Below are positions 1-10,552 of a stretch of DNA of 43,843 nt, piece after piece. Origin of the DNA: Rhizophagus sp. LPA8_4_AMF. Lineage: Eukaryota; Glomeromycota; Glomeromycetes; Glomerales; Glomeraceae. A program made the position numbers and the translations under genes. Under the pieces are notes generated by a model, which searched no databases, was not told the DNA's origin, and saw only the letters and a list, made by a program, of their open reading frames with translations. Position 1 is the first letter of the stretch. Each line of letters starts with the position of its first letter. Location: contig JADRCO010000202.1 of the NCBI GenBank assembly GCA_021464525.1, forward strand, positions 1 through 43,843. Direction: 5' to 3'.

Positions 1-104
1 AAAATCATAAATTTTAGATTTACCATAAATTTTATTAAGAAACTTGCCTTTTATCTCTGATTTCTCATAAAAAATTACATATACTTATACATTTAAAAGT
101 AATA

Positions 105-289
105 CAGTCATCCTCCCATATAGTCACACCTTTCAGGACCAAAAAAAATGGTGTGATTATAAAAATTATATATGATGTGATTAAAGGGGAGGTTTTTTTA
201 ATAAGTTTATTAGTAACTTGGGATTAATGTAAATGTGCTTATAAGGGAGTTGTGATTATACAGGGGGTGATTATATGGGAGGACAACTG
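105..289. mobile_element. 185-bp pogo/Tigger-like MITE
   Basis: A short non-autonomous DNA transposon. The 23-bp terminal inverted repeats at 105-127 and 267-289 match at 20 of 23 positions; the left one begins CAGTCATCCTCCCATATAGT. TA dinucleotides flank both sides (103-104 and 290-291), the target duplication expected of the Tc1/mariner/pogo group. The TIRs share the CAGT..T.CCTC..ATATA.TCAC pattern with the larger Tigger-like element at 428-2923, so the two are probably related in the transposase they respond to. There is no coding capacity. The interior holds further copies of the GTGATTA motif in direct orientation. Confidence 0.8.
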
Positions 290-427
290 TACTTATCTTT
301 TATTAACAAGTTCAATCAGGAAGGTGAAGTTATAAAAGTTAGTTTAATATACATTTTTTATATAAGTATTGTATTAAAAAAAAAGATATTTAAATAAGTA
401 AAATAAAGCTCAAAGAACAAAAATATA

Positions 428-2923
428 CAGTCGTACCTCTATATAGTCACCCCTATATAAGCACAACCTCTATATAATCAACAAGTTTTTTGCGCCCAAA
501 TTTTTAATAAGTAAACGACCTCTATATAGTCATAATATGATTATAGTCACAATCACGCTAAATACGTACGCTTAAGCCCCTTTTTTGACCTCTATATAGT
601 CAGATCACATGATTTACCATATTAATTATCGATCGTTAAAGATTTTTAAAACCATTTTGTTTACATTTAATGATAAATTTACCAATTTCTTCAACATTAT
701 ACTTCACTTTAATTTATTAAATCATAAACCATGATATATTTACCAACTTTTCCAACTTTATTTTTCAACCAAATACCTGTTGAGAGATCTCCTGATAGCT
801 ATTAATAAATGATCAATAAACACGTTCAAGAAGTTTCTACTCATTTTTTTTCTCAAGATGCCAGTTGTTTCAAGTGCAAAGAGAACGCGTACTGCAATAA
901 GTGAGGATATAAAGCAACAAATATATGTGTATGCTACAAAACCTGAAAATAAAAATAAAACACAACAACAAATTGCTGACTACTTTAATCAGCAGAACCA
1001 AGGTCTTCATATTGACCGTTCAACAATCTTCAAGATTTTAGGAAAAAAAGCTAAGTGGCTTGCACTAGTCTCAACAGCAGCTAGTAAAAAGATCTTTCAT
1101 CATAGAGAAGTTAAATACCCACAAGTTGAAAAGGCGTTGGGGTTATGGGTTGAAAATGCAAATGCTAACAATCTTCCAGTTTCAGAATTGATGATTAAAG
1201 AGAAGGCTTTTTATTTTGCACAGGAATTTGACATTTCACGTGAAAATATATTATTTTCAAATGGCTGGATAGAAAAATTCAAGAGACGCAATAATATTCG
1301 TTACTATCGCTTACATGGTAAAGCAAATAGCGCGCTATTAGAAACTCTTTTTGAGGAAAGGGGTAAGTTGCAAATAATTTTGCAAGATTACACCCTTGAT
1401 AACATATTCAATGCAGATGAAACTGGTCTCTTTTTTTGTATGGCACCTAATCAAACTCTCGTATCAGCTCCCACTTCAGGTATCAAACTGGTGAGAAAAT
1501 CAATTAATTTTATTATACTTTAAAATTTCGTTGTGTATTATTTATTTAACTAAATTAATTTTTAGGATAAAACTCGCATTACTGTTCTTTTAGCAATAAA
1601 TGCTATCGGTACTCAAAAACTTAAACCACTTGTAATTGGTTCTTCAAAGAACCCAAGATGTCTTTATCGAGTCAATAGAAATTCTCTTCCATGTTTTTAT
1701 TATGCCAATTCAAAGGCCTGGATGCAAAGTAATATTTTTGGTGAATGGCTTGATTATCTTAATAATAAATTTCGAGCACAAAATCAAAAAATTTTATTAC
1801 TTATAGATAATGCTTCATCTCATTTTAATCCTGACGAATATGATAATCATGTAATTGATGATAACTTGAATTTATCACACGTTAGAGTGCACTTTCTTCC
1901 TCCTAATACTACAGCTCATTTGCAACTCATGGATGCAGGCATCATCAAAAGTTTTAAGGCAATTTATAAATAATATTACATACGACATATTATTCATCAG
2001 TTTGAAACAAATGTAGATTTAAAAAGGTATTCAAATTATTGTAATTTACATTTTTGTTACTATTATATTTTTAACAAAATTCTCAATATAGCAACAAAAT
2101 TAACGTCAAAGAAGCTATGGAATATGTTGCACAAGCTTGGAATTCAGTAAGAGTAGAAACAATTGTCAATTGTTGGCGAAAAACTGGAATTTTACCAACT
2201 GTTAGTGATATTGATGATGATAGTATCCAACAAGCTTTAATTGCACAGGAAATGGCGAGTCAAGAGGATCAAGAGGGCATTGATCTCCTTTTACAACAGT
2301 TTTCATCTATTGAAAATGTTTCAGATAAGTCCCTAGAAGAAATAAATCAATATTTAGAAATAAGTGATTTGACATTTCTGACGGAACAGCCATTAACTGA
2401 TGCTGAAATTATACAATTAGTTTTGGAAGAAGATAATGAAAAAACTGAATTGAATGATGATGATGATAAAGAAGAACATTCAGTAATATCAATGCAAGAA
2501 GGTTTTAATAGTCTTAAAATATGGTTGCAATATTTTGAAGAGCAGAAAAGTGAAGAGTTCGATATGGAAGAAATAAAAATTTTTAGAAAATATATCAGAA
2601 TTATGCAGCGAAAACTTTTTGAAAATAAAACACAAAAAAATATCACGAGTTTTTTTATGCCAAGTAATATGTAAATACAGGAAATTATTGTTTTTTTTGT
2701 GAAATATAAATAAATTTACATTTTAAATCCATAATAAACTTCATTATTTTGATGATTATTTTGATTATATTTTTTGATAAAAAATTCGAAACCTCTGTAT
2801 AGTCACGATTAATATGATTCCTATATAGGTTGACTATATGGAGGGATTTCTATACAGTCACATCTTAATATAAGCACACCAAAAATGTGCGTCCAACAGC
2901 GTGACTATATGGAGGTACGACTG
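428..2923 (+). mobile_element. Near-complete pogo/Tigger-like DNA transposon
   Basis: A 2,496-bp element bounded by 23-bp terminal inverted repeats (428-450 and 2901-2923) that match at 22 of 23 positions and begin CAGTCGTACCTC. It is flanked by TA duplications at 426-427 and 2924-2925. Both ends carry extra subterminal copies of a CCTCTATATAGTCA-like motif: on the left near 467, 519 and 589, on the right near 2791 and 2829-2860. One spliced transposase gene fills the middle. Near-identical TIRs and intact splice sites suggest a fairly young insertion. The pogo/Tigger class is supported by the TA duplication, the CENP-B-type DNA-binding region and the DDE_1 catalytic domain. Confidence 0.93.
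858..2674 (+). CDS. Tigger/pogo-type transposase (one internal stop)
   Basis: This is the transposase of the surrounding element. Three exons (858-1490, 1566-2026, 2092-2674) join with GT-AG introns in one frame to about 558 codons. An N-terminal helix-turn-helix region lies around residues 10-65 and a CENP-B/Tc5-type DNA-binding region around 85-155. The DDE_1 catalytic domain shows D187 in NADETG, D292 in LLIDNASSH and D334 in LMDAG, about 41 residues after D292. The acidic C-terminus is typical of accessory regions in this family. A single in-frame TAA at 1971-1973 (codon 347) interrupts the sequence just after FKAIYK; the reading frame continues clearly beyond it. As it stands the copy probably makes a truncated protein that keeps all three catalytic aspartates but loses the tail. 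Confidence 0.88.
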
Positions 2924-2925
2924 TA

Positions 2926-4545
2926 TTAAATTTTATAATATATAATTAAAGAAAAAATTATTTTGTATAAAAAATTAAAAATCATAATTTATTAGTAATT
3001 ATATCAAGTGTGACATTTCCACTGGCTAATATTAACTAATCATCAATTGCTATTTGGTCAATTTTTTTATAAATTTATTTAAATTAAATAAATTTGTATT
3101 AACCATTAATAAGTTATTGCATTTCATAAAATAGGTCAGTTCTTTTGGTTTAAAATGTATTAGAAAGCATTTCAAATTTAAAATAAATAAAAAGAAACTT
3201 TGAATTTAAAAGTTTGTTAGATTCTTTATTGTCTATTTTTCTATTGGCTGTTCTTTAAGTACACACCTTCTCCAAGTGCACATATATGACCAGTTTCAAG
3301 ATGCATGCACTTAGGGAGGTATTATTGTATTTAGAAATAATTTCTAATATAAGCAAATTTAATGTATTCTATTTCAATATAATATATTTGTTAATAAAGA
3401 AAATTACAATCTTTAAAATGATTAAAAAACTGAGAGTCTGGAATACAAAGTAATTTAATATTTAGAATTATTATTATTCATTAAATTTATTAAATTTTTA
3501 AATAGTATTATTTATATATTTAAATTGGTTATTTACTTTTTTACTATATACTTTTTATTTATAAATAAGCAAATAAATAAGGAAATCAGAAAATAAAAAT
3601 GGCAATTACATGCTAATGCAAATAGAGATTAAAGCATCTCAAATTGCTATGTATATAAAATTTTTATTATTATCAGTTATTACTATGAGTAAATTAATTA
3701 AAATCAGTACTATATACAGTATGATAATACTGACTGGGTGTTCCTTATTTCTGAAGAGTTGGGAGTGAAATAGAAAAAAATGATTTGCATTTCACGGGAA
3801 GTCATGATGAGAAAAAGTGGGAAACTGTGGAAAAAGTGGGAAAAGTATAAATAAACTATAAAAACACGTGAGCACGAAAAATAAAAATTACAGGCATGAA
3901 TATATCATCAAAAAATCACTGGTGACAATTAGTAAACATGAGATAATATTTGATACATTATACTAGATAATAAGTCAATATAACTGTATAGCACCCAAAA
4001 TCGACCAAAAAAAGAAACCGAAGATAATTTTTATTGTGTAATTTAAAATTTTTATTTACTTAATAAGTGAAAAGAATGATGTCAAATTTTATTTACAAAT
4101 GGAAGTAAGAAACTTAACAAATATCAAAAAATAATAATGTTGAGCAAGGGAAAACACCAATTAATCTAAATCGAAATTGAAAATCAAAAGATGGGCTTAT
4201 CGGAAATCTCAAGCAAAAATTGAGAAACTTGAGCTTGAAATATGATAATGAAAAGAAGACTTGAAATCTGAAGATTAATTTCTTATTATGTAAATGATTA
4301 TGTAAATTTTTATTTAATTAACATATTTTTAAAGTATTTAAGTATTTATATACAATGGATTTTGGCCAAAACCAAGTATACATTATATGCATTATTTTTA
4401 GGTTATAATATCGTAACACCCGAAATGTGTGGCGCCCTAAAAAAACTGAGATGCTAATTAACCTTGTTAAAATACGTCTAAAGATTCATCATATAATTTC
4501 TTTAATTAATCTCATTAATCAAAATTTTAAAAGATCTTAAATTAT
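2926..4545. other. Non-coding AT-rich stretch
   Basis: No convincing gene in 1.6 kb. It holds a possible 66-bp pogo-type mini-element (3262-3327, listed separately) and, around 3760-3860, a purine-rich patch with repeated GTGGGAAA / GTGGAAAAAGTGGG words. A lysine- and glutamate-rich patch near 4160-4260 could be a decayed coding fragment, but I cannot name a family. Confidence 0.6.
3262..3327. mobile_element. Possible 66-bp pogo-type mini-element
   Basis: A short imperfect inverted repeat. The left end begins CACACCTTCTCCAAGTGCA; the right end, read on the opposite strand, begins CAATAATACCTCCCTAAGTG. TA dinucleotides flank it at 3260-3261 and 3328-3329. The right end resembles the CA.T..TACCTC start of the Tigger-like element at 428. 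The match is weak and TA is common in this DNA, so this is tentative. Confidence 0.3.
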
Positions 4546-5034
4546 TCAAGCTTTAACTTGTGCCAAAACATTTCTACAACTAGGACAAGTGTGAATTTTA
4601 TCCAAACAATTAGAAATAACGCAAGGTATCCACATAAGAGGACAACAAATCAAAAATAAAATAAAAGAATAAAGGTAAGCGGTACTTCCAGGAGTTTCAT
4701 TAACAATAGTAGTAACGTTATTACGACAATAAGGACAAGTAACTACAACGGGGTAATGAGAATAACCAATTGGCGCAGCTGCTGATACGGTGGGTACCAT
4801 ATTTATAACATGTTGTGGTTGTGGTTGCGGTTGCGGTTGCGCCATATATACAATTCCAGGTTGTGGTTGCGGTTGTGGTTGCGCCATATATACAATTCCA
4901 GGTTGTTGTGGTTGCATAGGTTGCATATATATAGGTTGTGCTTGAACAGGATTTCCTGCAATTGGTGTATTCGTTTGCTGTTGCGGAGATTGTTCAGAAA
5001 AATATGGTGGTGGAGACTTTGAAGTCGTTGACAT
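4546..5034 (-). CDS. LITAF-domain membrane-associated protein
   Basis: A single-exon protein of 162 residues, related to LITAF/SIMPLE (LPS-induced TNF-alpha factor). Family members sit on the cytosolic face of endosomal, lysosomal or Golgi membranes and act in endosomal sorting. The zinc-binding halves are visible as CPYC (C100, C103) and HTCPSC (C150, C153), separated by a hydrophobic segment at about 117-142 that dips into the membrane. The N-terminal half is rich in proline and glutamine. It contains a PPPY late-domain/WW-binding motif at residues 8-11, which in the family recruits NEDD4-type ubiquitin ligases, and a repeated IVYMAQPQPQPQPG unit at about 47-74. The ATG at 5034 gives the usual family length and has no competing upstream start in frame. 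No neighbour suggests a shared pathway. Confidence 0.92.
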   Translation of the reverse strand: MSTTSKSPPPYFSEQSPQQQTNTPIAGNPVQAQPIYMQPMQPQQPGIVYMAQPQPQPQPGIVYMAQPQPQPQPQHVINMVPTVSAAAPIGYSHYPVVVTCPYCRNNVTTIVNETPGSTAYLYSFILFLICCPLMWIPCVISNCLDKIHTCPSCRNVLAQVKA

Positions 5035-5771
5035 CGCTTTTTTAAAATAATATGTATGAGTTTGATAAAGATAAATTAATACATAAAATGACCTATTTTA
5101 TAAAGTATATAAAAAAAAAATGTTACCGAAAATTCGAGTTGGATATAATTACCGTAAAGAAAATTTTCTTAAAAAGTACGACGTTTTTTAAAAATTTTTC
5201 TTTAAAGAACTTTATATACCTCTGCTTTTTTAAGAGTCTTATATACATAAAAATGTATGACAAAAGAGTCCAGAATGTATATCACAAATTACTTAATTAG
5301 GAATTATAATGAATTTTCACGTTACGATGCTATATTTCTGTATACATTACCTTAAGTTAATAAGATCGCACAAACTGTCCGGATTCCGGAGTAAAGAATT
5401 AGGTGGAAATCCGATAGTCATGTGTTTTTACATTCTCGATGCGATGCGAATTTATGTGAGGAATAATTTATAAATCTTTTACCGCTATATCAATCATCAA
5501 TCAAAAACATTGTGAAATCATTGAAAGTAACTATGCAAATAAAAGTTAATAGTATGCCTATGCTTGTTATACAGTATCTCAGATTTTGTTGTGAAACCTG
5601 AATAGGTAAGATGTAACCCGAAATGTCTGATAAAACAGCCATCTTTTAATATAATAAACAATACAAATTATATAATATTATATTGTATATTGCAAGCAAT
5701 ATAACCCATTTTTTTAATAATTATTTAGTAATTATTAATTTATTACTAGTGTTATATGATTATCTTATTTT
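5035..5771. other. Non-coding stretch upstream of the LITAF gene
   Basis: This presumably contains the promoter of the minus-strand LITAF gene, but I see no clear TATA or CCAAT arrangement. The sequence is AT-rich, with a slightly more GC-rich patch at 5375-5460. The ten-base word CCCGAAATGT occurs at 4419 and again in the same orientation at 5617, on either side of the gene, with no accompanying inverted structure. Confidence 0.5.
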
Positions 5772-5832
5772 GGGTGAGTGCTGTAAACAATGAAATCCAT
5801 TGTTTAATTGGTTCTTTTTCCAGCACTCTCCC
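5772..5832. repeat. 61-bp imperfect palindrome
   Basis: The arms GGGTGAGTGCTG (5772-5783) and CAGCACTCTCCC (5821-5832) are inverted repeats matching at 11 of 12 positions. A second inverted pair, ACAATG / CATTGT, lies inside. It could be a tiny MITE or a hairpin left by an excision. It sits 20 bp from the TIR element at 5853. Confidence 0.5.
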
Positions 5833-5852
5833 TATTTATTTATTTATTATTA

Positions 5853-6151
5853 CATATAGGCTGATTTTTGGAATATGACGCACCCTCTACCTGGAACAAT
5901 TGGTTAGACTTAATAATTTAATATATATTGACACGCCTCTTAACTGGATCAATCGGTTAGATTTGTTATAGTTATATTACTTATATATGTCTCAAAATCA
6001 GTGTGGTTAACTATATAAAAAAGTATTTTTAATATAATTTTAAAATATTATCAAGATAAGTTAATAATTTAGAAAATATGTTGATTATATAACATATGTT
6101 AATTTGATGTGCAAAAGACTAATAAAGCTATTCCAAAAATCCGCCTATATG
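5853..6151. mobile_element. 299-bp TIR element (MITE), family uncertain
   Basis: Terminal inverted repeats of 23 bp at 5853-5875 and 6129-6151 match at 22 of 23 positions and read CATATAGGC.GATTTTTGG. A flanking target duplication is not clear: TA within the terminal CATATA would suit Tc1/mariner, while an 8-bp duplication is not visible. Inside are two diverged direct copies of a 36-bp unit containing ACAATTGGTTAGA (5877-5912) and TCAATCGGTTAGA (5930-5964). There is no coding capacity. Confidence 0.7.
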
Positions 6152-7036
6152 ATTATTTGTATTAAATGTAAAAATTTTTCATATTTTAAAAGCTTTATTA
6201 TTATAAACTAATATATATCAACTTTTAATTCAGTTTTATTACTTATATTTTGTGAAACTATTGGTATTATATATAGTTTATTGTATATCAATTTCTATAT
6301 TTTTCTATATTCTATTTTGGTTAATTTAGTAGGATTAAAATTACTTATATTTTAATTTTTATAAATGGAATTTTTTTTTGTTCTTATTGTGAGGTAGTAG
6401 CTTTTATTAAAAGTAAGATTTTACATATACATAAAACATTTCTTTATTAGTATAATAGAACCCGCTTATTTATAATAAAGGCTACTGTAAGAAATTGGCA
6501 CTTTATTAATAATTTTTACCTTACTTTAATTCTTAATTCTATTGACTAATAAGTCTAAAAATGAATAAAATCATAATAACCTTCCATTTTTAAATTTAAT
6601 TTATCTATTTAAAGTAGGATCTTTACAAACATTACATATAATTTTTACCTTAGGCTCTAGATGACCTCTATTAGAAGTAAGCGAATTTTAATATAATAGT
6701 ATCCCATTCAATTTGCAAATGTATCCAGAAAGTACTTTATAAATATTTGTAAAGAAAATCATATTTTTTATAATAATATTAACTTTTGAATCTTTTTTTC
6801 TATTTACTAATTTAAAAGTATAATAATTAAATAAAATAAACTTTTTTTAATTGAAAATTATTAAATAAATTCAAACCTTACCTTTTATAATATATAAAGT
6901 AATTTTTTTATAAAATTCCAATTTTTTGCAGTTGTATTATATATGATTTTTTAATTATAAAAATTAAATTTGTGATTTATAAATTAACTGCAAAAAATTT
7001 TCAGAACATAGTAATTTAGTATTCTAATATAATGTT
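6152..7036. other. AT-rich gene desert
   Basis: Extremely AT-rich DNA with stops in all frames. I see no gene, RNA or clear repeat structure here. Confidence 0.6.
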
Positions 7037-7045
7037 AAATAAAAG

Positions 7046-7621
7046 TAGAGTTCCAAATGAATTGAATCAACTTAAGTTAATTATGAGTTAACAGTTAAAT
7101 TAAGTTAAATTAATAATTTTTGAATTTATAATAAATTATAGTCAAATTTATTAATTCAACTTATTAATTTATAAATTTGATTTATAAGTCTAATTTAATT
7201 TAAATTTAAATATTTTATTAATTTATAATTATTAAATAATTAATAATTACTATTTTATATTTTTAAAGTAAAAAAATATTGGAAATTATTAAAGTTTACC
7301 AGTAGTGAAGATTACTATATTAGCATTATAATATATTTTTTATTAGAATTAAAAATCTAATAAAATACTGGCCAGCATTACATTATAAATTTACTATAAT
7401 ATTTAATAATATTCAAAAAATAATATAATTTAAATTTAATTTAATTTTTAATAAAATTAAATTAATTTAACTTATTAAAGTCAAATATTTTATTAAATTT
7501 AATTTGGCTCAATTTAATTCTACTTTATTAAAGTTTAATTCAAATTCAACTTGACTCAACTCAACTCAACTCAATTCATTTTTAAAATAATTCAACTTAA
7601 CTTAACTTATTAGAAGCTTTA
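7046..7621. mobile_element. Probable motif-filled hAT-type element
   Basis: The left end, TAGAGTTCC (7046-7054), equals the TAG(A/G)GTTCC terminus of the better-defined element at 40555-40798. The right end, read on the opposite strand, is TAAAGCTTC, a 6 of 9 match. The 9-bp word AAATAAAAG occurs directly outside both ends (7037-7045 and 7622-7630), as a target duplication would, although it is low in complexity. Close to both ends the sequence is made of reiterated TTAAGTTAA / CAACTCAACT / TTCAACTTAA words in both orientations. The central part around 7290-7400 looks different and may be another insertion. There are no genes inside. Confidence 0.45.
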
Positions 7622-7630
7622 AAATAAAAG

Positions 7631-9778
7631 TAAAAAATTATATAAAAAATTTATTTTAAAAAACAAATTATTTGAAATTTTGAGATAAAATATTTATATA
7701 TTAAAATATATTAAATTAAGTAAAAAAATTATTAGTTTTTATGAAAGAATATATTAAAAATTAATTTGACTATCTGAAAAAATTTATCTAATCTCTAAAA
7801 ATTTTAAAAAATTTTATATAAGTAGAAAAAAAATTTATTTTTTATAATTATAATTAAATAAAATTGGCATTATATAACCAAATAAAATAAATTTTTTTTT
7901 TTTTTGTGTTATTTATATGATTTGACTGATAATAAAAAACTAATAATTTTAATTATTTAATTTTAGTAAAATTCTAGAAATACATATATAAGTTATAAAA
8001 GATCTGTATAAAAATATAGGATTATTATTTGCTAAAAATCTAATTATAATATAAAGTTTATAATAAATTTAGTTTTATAAATTAAAATATAACTTATTAA
8101 ACTATTTTATTATAATGATTTAATAGTATAAAAATTATGTTATTAATTGTAAAATTTTATTTAGTAGATCAGAATTTAATGAAATTTATACCATTTAATT
8201 TTTTTATTGAAATAAATTAAATGATGGTAAAATCATTTTTTTAAATTTAATATTAACAGAGATTAATATATTTGAAAATTATATTAAAGTTAAATTTTAT
8301 TAATTTTAACTAAAATTAAATAATTGATATAAATAATATATAAATAATTTTTTTTTTTTAAAATCTTGTATAATATATTTTCTTAATTTTAATGAAAAAA
8401 CAAAATTTTCTTTATTTGATTTGTATAATATTATTTAATTTCAAAAAGGTAATCTTGCCTAGAATTATAAAATTAAACTGGAATTATGCAAAAACCATAT
8501 GATATTAGCAATGATTACTATTCACTACTAGTGATTATAGTAATTTTATAAAATAAAATAATAAACAGCAAAAAAATTTTTGTAAAAATTAGCAATAAAA
8601 TTCTAATTTACCAAAAATATCAAGTTAATTTGCTAAAATTTAAAAATATGATTTTATACTAAATTGTATTAAATTTGCTAAATAAAAATATAGTTTATAT
8701 ATATATTTTCTAGGATTTTATTTTAGTGCTAAATAAATTTACATAAAAAAATATTGTTTAAAAATTATATATAAAGTTTACTTATTATTGAAAATACTTA
8801 GAAATTAGCTGATTTAATAAAAGATTTAATTCTGCAATCAGATTTCATAATAATACTTTTATATATATTTTTTATTATGAAATTGCTATATATAAATTGT
8901 CAGAGATAATTATCACCAGTATCACATGATTTTTTTAATTTGTTTAGAATTAAACAATCATTATAAACATTTTCTTTTTGGATTTTAAGTAATATTACAC
9001 AATCTAAAAAAGGAAATTTTATTCTATCAAAAATGGGAAATATGTTATACAAGAATCTAAAAAAGAAAATTTTTATATCAATTAATAATTTATTTTAAAA
9101 TTTATTTAAATTAAATAAATTATTTTAAAAAAAGTTAAGAATAAATACAGATAAGTTACAGAAAATTGGAATTACCAATTTGATAAAAAGCTGGATTTGC
9201 TGATAAAATATTAATATTACTGATAAAAAAAAGTTGAATAATAATTTACTATTTATTTTAAGTTTTTTTTTTTAAATACAACTATTAAAGGTGAAAAGTA
9301 TTACTTATTAGTTATTACAATATTCTTATAAGTTTAAAGCTAAAGCTTATGGTTTTAATATAAATGTTTCTTGAAGTAAAGGAGTATTAATAAATTAATA
9401 AATGATGAAAAATTAAGAATTTATACATTCAATAATAATGGAAACCTATAACAAATTTCTAAGAGATCAGGTAATGCAAATAATCATTAAACAAAAAGCT
9501 CAGGTAAGGTTTAATTTTAATTTAATTAGCATTTTTCAATATCAGTAATTGTAGATGAATATAAAGCTTATTTTATTGATTAGCTATGTTTAAAGACTAA
9601 TACCGATATAGTATAGTATCATTAATTAACAGTTAATTTGGCAAATGACGAATGCGTAAGCGGCAAATCAATCCGAAGATCATTTCAGAAATCGAAAATA
9701 AATGGAGCATTAGGTAGTAAAACAACAATAAATCAAACAAATTAATAAAATCCTCATAAATTCGAAATAAATAAATAA
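7631..9778. other. AT-rich gene desert
   Basis: About 2.1 kb of extremely AT-rich sequence with frequent stops in every frame. I see no gene or RNA. The base composition rises slightly in GC just before the small ORF at 9779. Confidence 0.6.
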
Positions 9779-10090
9779 ATGGATAATCAATTATCAAGGA
9801 AAATAGAAGATTTAAATTTTCACTACCAACAAAATAAGGAGAAAATTTCACAGTATCAAAAGGAACTACAAGATTGGAACGAACAAATTATTACATTACA
9901 ACGTAACATTGAACGAACCGTATCTCTAATAGATGAATTAGAAAAACAAAACGAAGATATACAACAACAAATTGATCGATATTACGAAATTATCGAAAAT
10001 GAACTTACAAATCAGAAAAATCAATTAGAAAATCAAATTAAAAGAATTCGAAATAAAAGAGAAAAGTACAAATATACACCATATTATTGA
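9779..10090 (+). CDS. Small coiled-coil protein, function unknown
   Basis: An uninterrupted 103-residue ORF that is almost entirely heptad-like: leucine, isoleucine and tyrosine are spaced among glutamine, glutamate, lysine and asparagine from about residue 5 to 95, so a single long alpha-helical coiled coil is expected. It has no signal peptide, membrane segment or catalytic motif. Its codon composition is clearly richer in C and G than the surrounding desert, which supports it being real. It could be a complete small protein or one exon of a larger degenerate gene; sequence after the stop (10150-10280) shows no clear continuation. I cannot assign a family. Confidence 0.5.
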   Translation: MDNQLSRKIEDLNFHYQQNKEKISQYQKELQDWNEQIITLQRNIERTVSLIDELEKQNEDIQQQIDRYYEIIENELTNQKNQLENQIKRIRNKREKYKYTPYY

Positions 10091-10552
10091 CGCTATTAAT
10101 GACTCGATATTCAGAATATACAGTACTAATGTACTATAGGAGAAATATTTTCAGGTAAATACAAATGCAATCAGGAAATTAAACTAAACAAAGGTATAAT
10201 ACAGGAAATAATTTAGTAGTAAAAGCTAATGATAGGGATGGACAAGCTGTTGTTAAAAATGCTGAAGGTAAATATTGAAAGCTAAACATGTACAATGTAA
10301 AGTTGATCTAAGACTGATAATATACAAATTTATGTCATGAGTAACTCAAAGATGTATTTATAATTTGTTTAGAAAGATTATCAAAAATCCTGCAAACAAT
10401 TTTTTTTTTTTTTTTTATTAAAATGCGTAAACTATTAATTACATGTCGGGGAGGCTATATGAGTATTATTTATATAATGATGAATGCTATCTAATGTAAT
10501 ATTTCTTGATTGATAAAAATATGATGCTGAACTATAAGTATACATGTTGGAT
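10091..10552. other. Non-coding gap between coiled-coil ORF and hydrolase
   Basis: This contains the 3' flank of both the plus-strand coiled-coil ORF and the minus-strand hydrolase. A poly-T run lies at about 10400-10417. No gene is seen. Confidence 0.5.

Noticed and set aside
2347-2646. Minus-strand ORF within the Tigger transposase
   Set aside because: Serine-rich antisense shadow of the acidic transposase tail.
3760-4440. Possible Helitron or SINE between the Tigger element and LITAF gene
   Set aside because: No CTRR end with hairpin, no A/B box and no poly-A tail with a target duplication could be found.
4810-5022. Plus-strand ORF rich in Leu, Arg and Trp opposite the LITAF gene
   Set aside because: It is the antisense reading of the proline/glutamine repeat and has no independent protein features.
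5052-5300. 82-codon plus-strand ORF upstream of the LITAF gene
   Set aside because: Lysine/phenylalanine low-complexity translation of AT-rich DNA, lying in the probable LITAF promoter.
4419-5626. CCCGAAATGT direct repeats on both sides of the LITAF gene
   Set aside because: Only ten bases, same orientation, no further similarity around them; likely chance.
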